Assembly: GCF_020509005.1 (NCBI RefSeq)
Contig: NC_063023.1
Location: 186,001 to 250,000, forward strand
Reading direction: 5' to 3'
Length of the DNA: 64,000 nt
Source of the DNA: Fulvia fulva
Taxonomy: Eukaryota; Ascomycota; Dothideomycetes; Mycosphaerellales; Mycosphaerellaceae
Every line of letters begins with the position of its first letter. Positions within the stretch are counted from its first letter, which is position 1. The notes beneath the pieces are model-generated. The model was not told the DNA's origin. It was given only the letters and a program-made list of their open reading frames with translations, and did no database searches. Shown piece by piece: positions 32,638-46,247 of the stretch. The translations under genes and the position numbers were made by a program.

Positions 32638-35600
32638 GCCCCCCGAACAAACGGATTTTTTGCCGCGTACCTATAGCGGACGAGGACTATTTATTCGACA
32701 GCCCTTATTAAGGCGAGTAGTCCACTTAGGCAGTAGCGACCCGCCTACGCTAGCGGCGGCGTAATCGTAGTATAAAGAACCCTAAAACTAAGGTTCCGTT
32801 CCCCTAAAGGTAGACCCTAGAGTTACGGAGTTGCGGAGGATAACTACCTAATTAGGAAGCGCGACCCCGAACAGTAGCGAAGGATAGTAACTAACGAGAG
32901 CTATAGCCTTACGAACACTCTATACTAAGAGTCAAACCGGGAAACAGACTAAGGAAAACCCTAGGACACAAGCTAAGGCCTACTATATAGAAAGTAGAGG
33001 CTAACGACAAATAACATAGCGTAGACGCCCCTATATACGGAGGCGGAAGACTTGCTAGGGGATAGCGAACACCTAGCCCGGACATATAAGAACACTATAG
33101 CATAGCTACTAGGAGCGCTAAAAGCGCTATTATACCAAATCCCGAAAACAATCTAATAAGCAACACAGAAAGTAGCCTAGAGACTAACTATATAGGTAAT
33201 AGTAGTAGTAGGTAAGAATTAACCCCCTCCGAAGGCAAGCAAGGCGGTACGCCTATACATTACTAATCCGGCGGAAAAACAAGAAATCGTAGCCCTAATA
33301 AGCAAGGAGATTGTCGACAGAATCGGCCAAAAGGAGGTAGTTAGAGCGAGGGTAGAGGCAATAGGCGTAGTGAGACTCTTTACCGTATAAGAGTCTAATA
33401 GACGAAAGCTAGAGACCTATAAGGAGTAGACTACTAAAGTCGCGAAGTCGGTACGAGTCTCCTACTAATAGTATACCGTCATCGCCTACGGGGTCCCTAG
33501 GACATTTAAGGTCGAAGACCTTCCCTACCTCTAAGTATAGAACTAGAACACCTCCCTAGGAGTACGACTAACGAAGGCGGCATAGCTATATAAGACAGTA
33601 GACCGAGAAAAGACACACTTATCGCTTATTATCTAGGTAGAGACAGCGGAACAAGCTAACTAGATACTAGACAATAGGCTATTCTAGAACTACGAGAGAA
33701 TAGACACGGAGATCTATTAGAGTAGCTATAGGGTACTACAATACTTCTAATACTAACAGTACGGTTATATAGCCCTAAAATACGGGGAGAAGACCCTAAG
33801 GTGTCCTTACTACGCAGGCCTATACTAGGGAAGGGAATGCCTAAAAAAGGAGAGTAGGTATATATACTACGGCAGAAGGCACCTAGCGTATTCAAGCCAA
33901 TGCCTAACTAGAATAGTAGTATAAGAACGAGCGAGGCAAGCAAGGATTTCTATACTAGCTAGGTACCCCTAACGGTAGTAGGAGGGACCTACCGTATATA
34001 AGGGCTTCGAACCGAGTAAAAGGAAGAGGGTAGAAGAGACGAATAAGGGAACCTAACCGCAAACGTATCTACCTCCCGGTAGGCCTCGACACCTTAACCG
34101 GGCCGCTAACGAACTAGGCCAAATGCGAATCTTTAGGGCGCCCTAGCGGCCCTAGGGCCAGCCGGACAGCGAGATATAGGCTTAGGAGACATAGTAGGTT
34201 AGTACGGAAATAGACCTTACGGATAACGAATAATACTATACGACGACATTACTATCGTATAGTATAACGTAAACAAAAGTAGGGACAAGGTCTAGCGCCA
34301 CTTTCTATAAGAGCTAGACCCGCTACGGTACTACGTTATCGCGGTATAGGAACTATAGGTCAACCCCTACGAAGGACTCCTAGCTACTTATAATGACCGG
34401 AGATACTATACCGTAATCGCGGGCTAACGAGGCGTCATCCCGAGGACATGTATATACGTAAGTAAGAATATAGACCTTGAGTCGTAGAAGGTTATACTAC
34501 CGTAGTAGGGCAACCTAGGAGACATAACATCAATCTAGATCGACACGACATAAGGCCCTATCTAGATCTACAACGTTTATAACCCGCTACCGCGGGGTCG
34601 GACGAGTAGGGAACTAGGAACCCTCGCCTACCTAGAGCGGACCCTAAGCTAAGATATAAAGTAAGTACTCCTCGGCGACTTTAACCTCTACTACCTACGG
34701 TAGGGACTCGAATTCACTCCCCCGTACGCGTTTCTAGGGGAAAAGCTACTAGATATAACCGTACGCTACGGAATGGCCTTAGTAACACTAAAGGGAATAG
34801 AGACGTAGAAGGCCCGTTTAAGTATAAGCACGATCGACCTATACTTTCTATTACGAGAACTTGAAGAGAGACTAGTCTAATACCGACCGAACTACGCGCT
34901 AGAAGCCTCCTTAGACTATATCCCTATCCAAACGACGCTAGGGGTGAAGGCGATAGAGGAGCTAGTAAGCGAACCACGCCGTAACTAGAAGAAGGTACGC
35001 TAGGACGATATAAGAGGCTTCCTAATAGCGAACCTACTATAGTATAGAGAACTCGAGACGATAGCTTAGCTAGATCAAGTAGCGGAACAGATTACCTCGG
35101 TTATATAGCAAGTAGCGGAACAATATACGCCGTTACTCCGGCCCTTAACGTAGTAGAAGGCCTTCTAGACCCCTAAATACTCTACGAAGGTAAGGGAGGC
35201 TAGAAGGGCAAGGCGACAGTAGACGAAGGAGCACACCTAAGAGACGTAGGAGCAATACTGTCGCGCGACACAAGAGAAGAAGGCACAGATAAGACGCGAT
35301 AAGCTATAGGACTAGAGAGCGACGATCGGGCTCGTTATAGAAAACCCGGAATAGATGTAGAGACTTACTAAATAGGCACGACTACCTAAAGAGTAGCAAA
35401 CCCCTCACTTCCTTACAATCGTAGACCGCGAAGGGATTGCCTAGGCTACGCCCCGGGGCAAGGCAAAAGCATTAGCCGACTATTTCTTTTCGACGTAAGT
35501 AGAGGTAGACCTTACGGATATCGACCCGAGTATATATCCGGAACTCCTAGACATAGATTAGGCGGTTAGCTCTAATATAGTAACAGGAGTTATAAGTAAG

Positions 35601-37771
35601 CTAAAAGGACGAAAAGCCCTAGGCCTAGATAGGATACTAAACGTACTACTAAAAGAGTATAGAGAAGAGATCGCGCCGTGCCTTATAAACCTATTTACCG
35701 CGTACCTACGGCTAGGGTATTACCCGAAGCCGTATAGAGAGTCTATAACAGTAGTACTACGTAAGCTATAGAAGGAGGACTATACTTAGCCTAAGTCGTA
35801 TAGACTAATCGTACTTCTAAACACGATAGGGAAGGTCCTAGAAAAGATAGTAGCCTAGAGACTTACGTAGCTAGCCGAGGACAACTACGTACTCCTAGTA
35901 ACATAGATAGGGGGAAGAAGCTAGCGATCGACACTAATAGTAATAGAGCTAATTACGGAGCAAATTCAGACCCTCTAGCACTACGGCAGGAACCGAGCGG
36001 CGTCCTTACTATCCCTCGACATCGTAGGAGCCTTCGATAACGTCTTATACTAAAGGCTAATACATATCCTATAGTAGAAAGCTATCCCCTAGTAGGCAAC
36101 GACGTTCGTCTACTCCTTTCTCTAGGAACGGACGACATACCTAGTCCTAGGAAGGTATACGTCCGACCCGGTAAAGGTAGAGACTGGAATACCTTAGGGA
36201 TCTACTCTCTCCCCTATCCTATTTCTAATATTTATGTCTGATCTAATCCCCCTACTTACCTCTCCGTAAACCTTAGTATCGGGGTTCGTAGACGACATAA
36301 ACATCCTAGCCTAGTCAGACTCGACAGAAGAGAACTGTCGCCTCCTCGAAGATAGGCACAAGAAATACGAGGAGTAGGCAAAGAAGCATAGTGCCTAGTT
36401 CGCCCCTAAAAAGTACTAACTTATACACTTTAGTAAAGCGAGAACATACTATAATATAAAGGCGGCGGTAAGAATCTAAGGCTACGAGACAAAGCTATTA
36501 GCGGAGCTACGAGTACTAGGGATCTAGCTCGACCCGAAGCTAAGCTAGAATGTATAGGTTAAGAAAGCCTAGAGTCGAGTATAAGTTAACAAAGCCTCGA
36601 TAAAGAGACTTACGGCATCTATATAGGGAGTAACATTCGATAAGGCAAGAGTAATGTATAAGGCGATCGTTAGACTAGCTATACTATACGGGGCACAGAT
36701 TTAGGGAATAGAAGGCGTAGGCAAGCCGATCCCGAAACGGATAGAGCAACCCCTAAATAGGACATAGGTAGGCAACCTACGTAGGGTACTAGGCGCGTAT
36801 AAGACAACGTTAATAAGCACGGTAGAAATAGAGATAGGAACACTACTAATCGGCCAGTACATCCGGGGAATAAGAACTCAATACGCGGCAAGGACGACAG
36901 GTTACCTAGTACAAACTACGATCTAGGAGGCAAAGAATAAGATAGAAAGCCACTACCGGAGAGGGGCCGGACATAGGACGAGCCAAAAAGAGGATGACCT
37001 TACTACCTTTGCGGCTATACAGACAAGCACCGAATAGCTAGCACGAAAAGAGGAGGAGCGTAGGACTCGCTAGGCCGGCGGGAGCAAGGCTAAGACCTAA
37101 AGCCTAGCGGAATAGATAGCGAGCTACCTATAGGAGTAGGACTAGAAAAAGAAGCCCCCTAAGACAACAGGCCCGATAGCGCTCCGAGCCTTCTAGAGAC
37201 ACAATTACTAGCTATATAGGGACCTGACAAGGGCCGAGGCAAGCATAGCGATCCAAATCAGGTCCGAACATATTAGGTTAAGGGCCTACCTATTTAGAAG
37301 ACGCGTACTAGACATCTATAGCCTAGCCTACTAGTGTAGCTACCTATCGCAAAACCGAGAACATATGCTACTACGATGCCCGTAGTAGGCGAGAGGCAGG
37401 GGAAATTGGAGGCACTAAGCGGGAAGGAGAGACTATAAGTCAATTATTAGGGACAAAGGCAACATTCGCCGAATCTCTCGGTAGATACTATAGTAGGGAT
37501 ACCTCTAGTAGTTTAGCCTCGCTAGCGAGACGGAGGAGTGGATAGACAAGAGGCGGAAGCTAGGGGGTGGCAGATAGGGTAGTTATTAGGGCAGGCCTAT
37601 GACACTAGCGTACCCCTAATAAGGGAAAATTAAGATAACAACTAGGAGGAAAAGACAGGCGGGAAGGAGGAGGGGTTTTTACTAACACGGTTTCCCCTCT
37701 ATATATACGAAAACAAGATAGCATAGCTATATAGGCCAAAGGGCACTATAACAGCTTAATGAAATATCTAT
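32638..37771 (+). mobile_element. LINE-2: RIPped non-LTR retrotransposon, Tad1-like
   Basis: 5134 bp flanked by a 16 bp duplication CTATTATAGTTAAGGA (32622-32637, 37772-37787) within the Gypsy-B reverse transcriptase. The 3' end is AATATCTAT, a degenerate tail. ORF1 ends with degenerate knuckles around 33740-33900 (QYGYIALKYG, then RCPYYAG, RHLAYSSQC). Its near-complete length and clean duplication mark a proper target-primed insertion. Related to LINE-1, sharing the 3' block GTTTCCCC..TATATATA and GGGCACTATAAC. Confidence 0.9.
34200..37400 (+). pseudogene. LINE-2 ORF2: endonuclease-reverse transcriptase, RIPped
   Basis: Endonuclease at 34240-34860 (NVNKSRDKV, RTCIYVSKN, LLGDFNLYYLR, TIDLYFLL). 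Reverse transcriptase at 35590-36480: KALGLDRILN, PKSYRLIVLLNTIGKVLEK, LLSLDIVGAFDNV, GSTLSPILFLIFMSDL, and the catalytic box GFVDDINILA near 36290 with both Asp intact. A C-terminal IRLRAYLFRR...HMLLRCP motif lies near 37260-37380. Many in-frame TAG/TAA make it inactive. Confidence 0.86.
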
Positions 37772-37787
37772 CTATTATAGTTAAGGA

Positions 37788-40730
37788 CCGATACCTAATA
37801 CCTCTATTAAGGGAGACACTTAAGCGAGTTTCTAAGGCTAAGTAGTTTACTAAGCTTAATATTGTCGCCGTATTTAACAATATACGTATCCGTAAGGGGC
37901 ATGAATAGATAACCGCCTTTATTACTAGGTACGGATTATACTAGTTTAAGGTCCTCCCGTTCGGCCTCTATAATAGCCCTAGTAGTTAGTAGCGTAAGAT
38001 CAACAACATCCTCCGAGAATTCCTAGACGACTTCGCTATAGTATACCTCGATAACGTCCTAATTTATACGGACGGCCCCTTAAATAATTATAGAGCTTAC
38101 GTACGAAAGGTCCTATATAGACTACGGGATATAGAGCTACTAGTAGACATCGATAAGTGTGAGTTCTACGTTAAACGGATTCAATACCTAGGCCTTATTA
38201 TTACGATAGAGGGCGTTAAGATAGACCCTATAAAGATTGAAGCTATTATAAGCTAGGAGGTGCCTCGTAACGTTAAGGACGTTCTTACGTTCCTTAGCTT
38301 TACTAGGTTCTATAGGAAGTTTATCTACGCCTTCTCTAAAGTTATCGCGTGCCTTATAGATCTTAGGAAGATAGGTAAAAAGAGCAAAGTCGACGGTAAG
38401 GTAGTTAAAAAACTAACCTTCGTATAGACCTAATAGTACGATATAGCCTTTAAGGAACTTAAGTAGCGCTTTAGCCAAGTAGTTATACTAGCCTATTATT
38501 ACCTAGGCGAGTGGATTTAGGTAGAAATAGACTCTAGCGACTAGGTCAATATAGGGGTACTGTTATAGATAATTAATAGCGTCCTTAGACCCGTAGCGTT
38601 CTACTCGAAGAAGCTTAGTTTATAAGAATATAACTACGACATTTATAATAAAGAGCTACTAGCTATCGTTAAGGCGTTCGAGGAATAGTAACCGGAACTT
38701 ATCGGCGCTATAGACGATAAACTAGTTCGGGTGCTTACCGATTACCGTAATTTTAAGTACTTTATAACTACTAAGTAGCTTAACCGGCGCTAGGAACGCT
38801 AGGCTAAGTTCCTGTCCTAGTTTAACTTTAAGATTACCTATCGCCCGGGCGCCTAAGGAACGAAACTAGATAGTCTTACCCGTCGCTCTTAGGATATACC
38901 GGCGGGAGTAGACGATACTAGAACGTAGTATTAATAGTAGACTATTCTAAAACCCTATAACCTAGACATTAATACTTAGTTCGCTATATAAGTATAGGAC
39001 GACCTACTAATAAACTACTAAGTACTATTAATTTACGACTCGGACGATAAATAAGAAGACTACTATACTAGCAATGTCGCTACCCCCCGGCGACTAACCC
39101 GCCCCGCCTAGCGAGACGTAATATAGCCGTTACTCGAACTAAACGACGCCGAAGCACGTAGTAACGTCAACTCGGAACTAGATAATAGAGTCCTAGTCGA
39201 AGAGATGCCTAGTAACGAGTAACCTATCGAAGGAAGTATAGAGCCGTTAGACGAACCTACGCTACTAGAAGAACGAGAGCAAACGGAGTTATATAAAGAA
39301 AAACTATATATAGAAGCATATAATAGCCGGTCTATAACGACACGTATACTTAAACTAAAGTCCGATCTCTAGTAGGGGATCGCTAATATATAGCTATAAT
39401 AATAGAAGATTACCGCGTCAGATTATATAATTATCGCGGATCGACTATACGTTAATAAAGCCTTATATATCCTAGCCTTTCAGAACCTCCGTAGCCGGAT
39501 AGTACGTAAATACTATAATAGTAGAGTAGCTAGCTACTAAGGTATAGCGAGGACTTTTAATCTACTATAACGGCAAAACCTCTTCTAGCCTAGTATAGTA
39601 AGTAACGTCGTAAGATACGTACGATACTACCTAATATATAGGCGCTCGACTCTATTAAGACTAATAGAGTAAGGCACCCTATCCCTATACTATACGCCCG
39701 GTTACGAATAGAAGTATATCGTAGTAGACTTTATCGTCGACCTGTCCGCTAGTAAAGATCCTAATACTAGACTAATCTATAAACATATTATAATAGTTAC
39801 CGAAATACTAACTAAACGCGTACGGCTACTCCCTACTAATGACTTAAACGCTAAGCACGCCGCTACCTTGTTCTATAAGTATATATTCCCCGTATATAGC
39901 CTACCGGAGATAGTCGTAAGCGATAGAGGTACGTAATTCGTTAGCGCGCTCTTCCGTAGACTCTACGTAAGGCTTAGTATCTACTAAAATCTTTCTATAG
40001 CCTTCTATCTAGAAACGGACGGGCAATTAGAACGTACAAACTAAGTACTCGAATAGTATATCCGCGCCTATACTAACTATTAACAAGATAATTAGGTCGA
40101 GTTACTACTAGACGCCGAGTTCGCCCTTAATAATTACGAGTCTATAAGTACCGGAATAACTCTATTCTTCGCCGACTCTGGCCGCTACCCGCGGATAGAG
40201 TTTAGTAGCCTAGCTAAACTATAAGTTATAGCTCGGGAAGTACCTAACGTCGAGGCTACTAACGCGTTAGTTAATAATATATAAGACACTAAAGTATAAA
40301 TACGGCGGGTACTCGAGTCTATAAGCCGCGACCGCCTAGATAAGCTACGCGACGTATATCCTTTTACGTAAGTACTAACGGCCGAAGCCGTAAATACTCG
40401 GCGAGCGCTAGCGCCTACCTACTAGCCTAACGATATAGTTCTACTAGATGCCCGTAACATTAGGACTATACGTCTAAGTAAGAAACTCGATTATAAGTTC
40501 CTTAGGCCGTTTCGGGTCGTTAGGGCTATAGGTAGACGCTCGTATAAACTCAAACTTAGCGATAGGATACAAATTTATAACGTATTCTATACGAGTAAGT
40601 TACGCCGCGTAGTGACCGAAGGGATACCTAGATAACGTAAACTACTACTAGCGCCCGTAATCGTCGAACGCGAAGGTTAGGTATCGGAGGAGTACGAAGT
40701 AGAGGATCTAGTAGATTCTAAGATTAGGTA
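37788..40730 (+). pseudogene. Gypsy-B copy 2: rest of reverse transcriptase, RNase H, integrase, chromodomain-like end
   Basis: Continues directly from the VKD block: KAKQFTKLNIVAVFNNIRI near 37850, YGLYWFKVLPFGLYNSP near 37935 and YLDNVLIYTD near 38045 (YLDD with a D-to-N change). RNase H is at 38480-38720 ([28 protein letters not shown]), then an LTDYRNFKYF block. Integrase runs from about 39400 to 40300 (DFIVDLSAS near 39725, SDRGTQFVSALFRRL near 39930, LETDGQLER near 40010). It ends with a chromodomain-like EYEVEDLVDSKIR near 40690, broken by pogo-b. Confidence 0.87.
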
Positions 40731-42364
40731 ACGTACTTTACTACCGAGCGGGCTATACTACCGAGCAAGCTACTTTTACTAAGAACTATACTACTTCTAC
40801 TTTCATTACGACGGGATCTTAATACGACGACATCCTATAAAATTGTTACTAGGAGGATAATTTCTCTTTAGATTCTTCGCTATCTAGTAAGTCTACTTAA
40901 TAGGTGCGTACGTTATGCCCCGACTCGCTATATTGCTTATAGCGTCGTAGCCTTAGTACTAGCCGAACACTATCTAGCGACTCTCTACTCACTTCCTACC
41001 TCCTAGTATCCTCTAGAGGTATCAATTACGACGCCTTATCGAAGGTTAGAGACCCTCTAGACTAAATATACTTACGCTTTCGTGCTTTTCGCTATATAAG
41101 GGCCTCGTTAGACTTACGTAGCTTACTAATCTCGCTTCGTATAAGAGCTATCTAATACGCTATCTCTCTACTCCCTTTTATAAGCTAATATACCCCTTCC
41201 TTTAACGAGTTTAGCGATAAACCTACCCGGGCACGCATTTTGTTCGTTACTAGTGTCGACTAAGAGTCGAATTCTTTTGTAGTTCGTAGTGTCTTCGACT
41301 CCTAAGGGGTAGAGTCCGGAGCTAGAGGGGTTAGCGTACGTAGCTTAATATTAAGCTTGTCTATCACTGCCTATAGATTAAATAGAACCAAACCAGCGCC
41401 TCTAAAGCTCGATAGGATGTTCTCCTGTCTAAATATAGCGTTATAGGCTGCCCGGAAGGCGCGTAGAAACTCTACTTTATCGATATAAGTAATACGCTAG
41501 CGTACTAAGCCCGAGAGCTAAGTACCGTATACCTTCTTTAAAGGCGAATAGTAACCTACATCTAATAGCTAGAGTAAGTACGAGGCGTGCGATAGTATAT
41601 ATAGAGCCAAGATCTTATATTCCTTATATAGATTCTAGAATGCCTTCGAGTTATAGCTCTCGTAGCTATCGATAATAAGCAGTCTCTATACCCTAGTCGT
41701 ACGAGCTATAGTATACTTCTAGAAATGCTCTAGCTACCGTATACCGAACTTATTGTTAGTCTAGCCGTTCTCTATTAGCCCGATTGTCTAGTCTAGACCC
41801 AAGTTGCCGTCTTAGTACTAGGTACTAATGTGCTGTTTGCCTATAAGGATAACGTAGGGTAGGAGCGCTATTCCGTCTATATAGATAGTCTTAATTACTA
41901 TTGCCTATTCTCTATTGCCCTATTAAACGACCTTCCTCTTTCCACTACGCCTTTCTGAACCCGTAACGACGCTCTAAGACGTAATGACACCTATTATAAA
42001 CCCTATCTCGTCGAAGTTATGTGTGTCCTAGTTAAGAATACTATACTTCTCCTTTATATTATGTATAAGCAAGAACTACCTCTCGATAACGTCTAGATCT
42101 TCTATTAGGGCTCGCTAACGATCGTATCTACGTGTTATATAAACCTTTAGCTCACGATACCGCCTAATAAACCTATCTATCTAATTAAGACTAGCGGGCT
42201 TAAGACCCTTCTCTTATAGTAATAAATCGGCTATTACTTATATACTAGCCTTTAATAGCGGGAAACCTCTAAGATCTAGCTCGAGGATGTACCTAAGTAT
42301 TACCCTCTCTTCTAGCTCTATAGGCTTCTTCGAATTAGGCTCGTAGTCACCCCGAGGAGGTCGT
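40731..42364 (-). pseudogene. pogo-b: RIPped pogo/Fot-like DDE transposase, most complete copy
   Basis: The left terminus ACGTACTTTACTACC follows TA (40729-40730). The minus-strand transposase reads from about 42340 leftwards: a CENP-B/Tc5-type helix-turn-helix (IELEERVILRYILELDLRGFP, LKPASLNQIDRFIRRY), an HNFDEIGFIIGVI block holding a catalytic Asp near 42010, then the DDE core shared with pogo-a down to about 41300. The right terminal repeat is missing; LINE-3 sequence begins around 42365. Its uninterrupted sequence near 42045 is the site at which Copia elements enter pogo-a and pogo-c. Confidence 0.87.
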
Positions 42365-45300
42365 CTATTCCCCGCTCCTAGCCGGTCTCGTCGCGCTACG
42401 TCGTGTCCTCTCTTCCTATACTACTTCTACTAGGCGGTACTATTCTAGCTAGCCCTTCTCTAGTATCTAGTTCGTAATACGCCGTAGGTCCTTAGCATTC
42501 TAGGGCTAGGAGTAGCGTCCCTATAAAGAAGAGGAATAGAATAGGTACTAGCGTTAAGCCTTACGGGATTCTAGTATAGACTACTTAAAATAGGCTTCTA
42601 TACTAGCCGACTAGGATCGACGTACTACGGCTTTAGAGGTAGGACTGTACGAAGTTAATAAGCTACTTAGGGAGTCCTTTCGACCTTAGGATATAGAGTA
42701 GCCGCGGGTATAATACGTAGTCGAAGGCTCCCGATATATCTAGGCTAAGTAAGAAGGCTACCTTGTCCCTATTCTTATACTAGATAGCCTTTACCTAAGA
42801 GGTGATAAGTTCTATCGCGGATAGCGTCGATCGCTATAGGCGCGTACCTATTTAGGTGTCCGGGAGTAGGGAGTGTTCCTCTACCGCCTCGGAGAGTCTC
42901 GTTATAACTAGCTTCTTAAGCGCCTTCCTAAGAGTATTAAGGAGCGTAATTAGGCGGTACGACTTCACCTACGTATAGTCTTCCTTTTACGGCTTACGTA
43001 GGGCTACTATCGTCGATTGTTTAAAAGCTATCGGGTAGTATCCGGTCTATAGGTAGGCGTTAAAGATCGCTATAACTACTAGGGCTAGTTGATCTCTATA
43101 CTTCTTTAGTAGCTCGTTTAGGATCCTATCCGGCCCCGGGGCTTTCTTTGCCGGTAACTTCCTAAGTATAGCGGCAACTTCTCCCTCGAATACCTTCTAT
43201 TAGACCGCGATACTAGGGGCTAGGGGAGTAGAGCTATTTATATCGCTTAGATTAGCCTCGACTAGGGGCGGGAAGAACTTGCTAGCTAGTAGACGCGCCT
43301 TAGCCTCGGGGTCGCTAACCGGGCTACTAGGCGATTATAGCGCTAGGATAGAGAAGGAGGGGCCCTATATAGGGTCCTATCGGGCCTATTTCGCTAGCTT
43401 CTATATCCTCGCTAGCTTACCGGCGATTTCTTCTACTATAGCTCTCTAGCTAACTACTTTCTCCCTCCGTATTATAGCTTTCTTCTATTAGTATACCTCC
43501 CTATATACGTTCTAGGCCTCCTCGCTATAGCTACTCGTCTACACCCGGCGGGCTCTCCTTACTTCTCTTACTACCGTAGTGTACTTCGGCGTATAGTATA
43601 GTTTAGACTATATCGTTAGTTAGGTAAGCGGAACGTAAAGTAAGGTCGCTTTTCTTATTTCGTCTATTAACCCCTAGACTACCTTATCTATCTCGTCTTT
43701 ACTATTATATTACTACTACGCGATCTAGACTAGCCTCTTAGAGTTATCGAGGTACGTCTAGATATTAGCCTAGTAGGTCTTTCCCTAGTTTAGCTTAGGG
43801 GTTCTCGCTAGTATACGTTATATCTATATCGTAATAGAGGTCCTGACTAGTATATAGTCTAACGACGCCTCGAGTTTATTTTCGATCCTATAGTAGGTTA
43901 CTATATAGTAGTAGCTATCTAAGATCTAGGAGAGGTCGATCGTACTTTAGAGTCCCCCTCTCTTCTAGGTACCTAGGTCCTTCGGGGTATTAAGGGCAAT
44001 TACGTTACTCGCTATCAAGTCGAGTACTTCGTCGGCTATAGGGTACGGCTATATAAGGCTTTCCTAGGAAGGGTAGTATATATTAAAGTCTCCTACTACG
44101 ATATAGTACCCTTGTCTCTTTAGCGTACTATCTAGGTGTCTATAGACCCTAAGGTCGCGGCTAAACCTCGAGGCTAGCGGGTATATATATAAGTTATATA
44201 TCTAAGTACTACCTACGTAGAGGGAGGTAATATTGCCCTCGCCTTCTTCGTCTACGTAGTATACTACCTCCTAGTTAGATTCTAGTATATCCTGACTAAT
44301 ATAGAAGTACGTACGGGGTCTACTATCGCCTCGTAGGTATATCGTATAGCCTAGTAACTTATAGGTCGTTAGTCTCTTATAGTACGGGTTAATCTATAGC
44401 TCCTAGATAACTAGGACGTAGTAGACGTACGGGTCCGCCTCGTATAGGAAATGGTTCTAGACTATATCCTTGCTATAGTTAACGTTATACTAGAGAATAC
44501 TAAGCGTGTCGAGGCTAGTTATCGGTATTAACAATAATTTCCTCTATAGCGTCCTATGTCCTACTACCCTATATGTCCTAGTCTACGCCTATCGGCTATA
44601 TACTAAAGGGGAGCCGGGCCTAGTTAGATTCCCTCGCCGTAGCTAGTAGAGTACGTGGCCTCCTATACGCCCTAGGTTACGTTTCCTTTATATCGTTCTC
44701 GGCCTTAGGGCGCTTATACCCGACCGCCGCTAGCTAGTTCCGGTATAGGCTAGCCTTACGGTCGCCGTAGAATCTTAGGGCGACGGTTCTGTTTACAATT
44801 GCCTTGTTTTTCGCTAGTTTCCGCTATAGGCATTCCGCGCTATACGATAGGTAGTACCCCGGACAGTTCGCGTACCGTCTCGTAGCCGATATATAGTCCC
44901 TAGACATATAGTCTCCTATATAGTTCGAGTAGGCCTACTTATTTATATACGTATAGGTTTAGTGTCTATACTGTTAGCATTTGAAGTATTAGAGGACACG
45001 AAAGGATAAGGAGTGCTTTTCTACTATCTTAAGGCTATATTACTAGATTAGGCCTTATTCTATCGCTAGATCCGCCGCTTTTACGTCTTATAGCTATACT
45101 ATTAGCGCCGAGGCCTTCTTACCTTCTAGCCATTTCCTATAGAGCCAAGTCGCCTTCTAGATTAGAGAGTTAAGAGTAACCGGGTTGTCCTCTTAGAGAG
45201 CGCGTAGGTGACCCTAGTTAGTTAGGTCAAACTCCTTAGGTATATCGTAGACTAGGATTGTGAATTGTTTTATTAAGACCTTCGCTAATACCGTAACCTT

Positions 45301-46199
45301 AGATACCTACTATAGCTATACCTCTAGGTGCCTCCTAGTAGTAGTAGAGCTAGTATAGATCTATAGAGTGCCGTTAGACTATTAGTTCACTACGACCACC
45401 CCTAGTTAGTTAATTCGTTAGGCGAGCTCCTTATTTAATAGCTTCGTAACTTTGGCCTAGTCTTCCTTTACTATAATACGGATCGTAACTATATCGTACG
45501 TTAGGCGGGGGCCTAGTATTGATACTACGACCGATACCTAGCTATAGGGGTGTTAATTCTAGGTGGCCTTACTAATCGCCTAGGACGTCGTCCTTATTTC
45601 TTATTGCCCTCGGTAATACGATAGTATAAGCGCCGTACGTAGCTAAGTAATTATTACCTATAGAGACCGGTAAGGGAGCTAATCGTTAGTTTCTATACTT
45701 TTTACGTCCTCTATAAGTTACTACTAGTTGTCTTAGGGGAGCTTCGCCTATAGAGCCGTAGGCGCCGTTCGTGCCGTAACCTAGGCTACTATTGCCTAGG
45801 AGTTGCCTAATGTAGCTAGGTACCTCCGCGGCGCTTAGAGCTAAAGAAATAGAGTAAAGAGAACTTTAAGCTATCTAGATTAAATAAGGTAGAACTCCCT
45901 CAATTCTAGGGGTAGTGGCCTGCTTTATATATCGTTAGAATAGCCTTAATAAGAGCTTTCGAATATGTCGTGTTTTTCAGAACTTAATAATACGGACAAG
46001 GCGTAAGATAGGGCGTAAACGTTACGGGGTAGTAATATAGACTACGTACGTTTAGAGAGAAAGCTAATCTAGATAAGGAGTAGTCGGGAGCGGGAAGGAT
46101 TTTCACCTATTCGGGTCTCCCTTTATATATAACAATAGATATATACTTATATAGACCGGATAGGGTCCTAGAATAGGGGAATAACAAATCTAATCTAAT
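42365..46199. mobile_element. LINE-3: RIPped LINE with inverted 5' segment
   Basis: The minus strand from about 45800 to 42365 encodes degenerate LINE proteins: ORF1, then endonuclease (VVGDFNIYYPS near 44100) and reverse transcriptase (KAPGPDRILNELL near 43130, YRLITLLNTL near 42930, LSLDISGAFDYV near 42740), ending soon after the GIPQG box. The last ~250 bp (about 45950-46199) are instead in plus orientation and match the 3' ends of LINE-1 and LINE-2, ending in an AATCT repeat tail. This arrangement fits a twin-primed, 5'-inverted insertion. The left boundary with pogo-b lacks an obvious duplication, so later rearrangement is likely. Confidence 0.7.
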
Positions 46200-46247
46200 C
46201 TATATATATCTTTACCTGACCCTATTATAGTACTCTCGCCCGTAACA
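46200..46247 (+). repeat. Last 48 bp of a Gypsy-B LTR
   Basis: Matches 22856-22903, the LTR end (TATCTTTACC..GACCC to CTCGCCCGTAACA), here with an intact CA terminus. It is followed by AGGCG, which is also the flank of the copy 1 LTR in the element's orientation (11884-11888 reversed). Confidence 0.85.

Larger units (their letters stand above)
22705..40730 (+). mobile_element. Gypsy-B copy 2: RIPped chromodomain-type Gypsy element with two nested insertions
   Basis: 5' LTR 22705-22903, gag to about 31600 (interrupted by Gypsy-A at 25011-31301), protease and start of reverse transcriptase (31800-32637), then LINE-2 (32638-37771) and the rest of pol (37788-40730). It is cut near the end of integrase by pogo-b at a TA (40729-40730). 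The expected 3' LTR is represented only by 48 bp at 46200-46247. The outer flank of the 5' LTR (22700-22704, TACTC) does not match the flank of that fragment (AGGCG). Confidence 0.85.

Noticed and set aside
36679..36891. Short minus-strand frame in LINE-2
   Set aside because: Antisense of the region after the LINE-2 reverse transcriptase.
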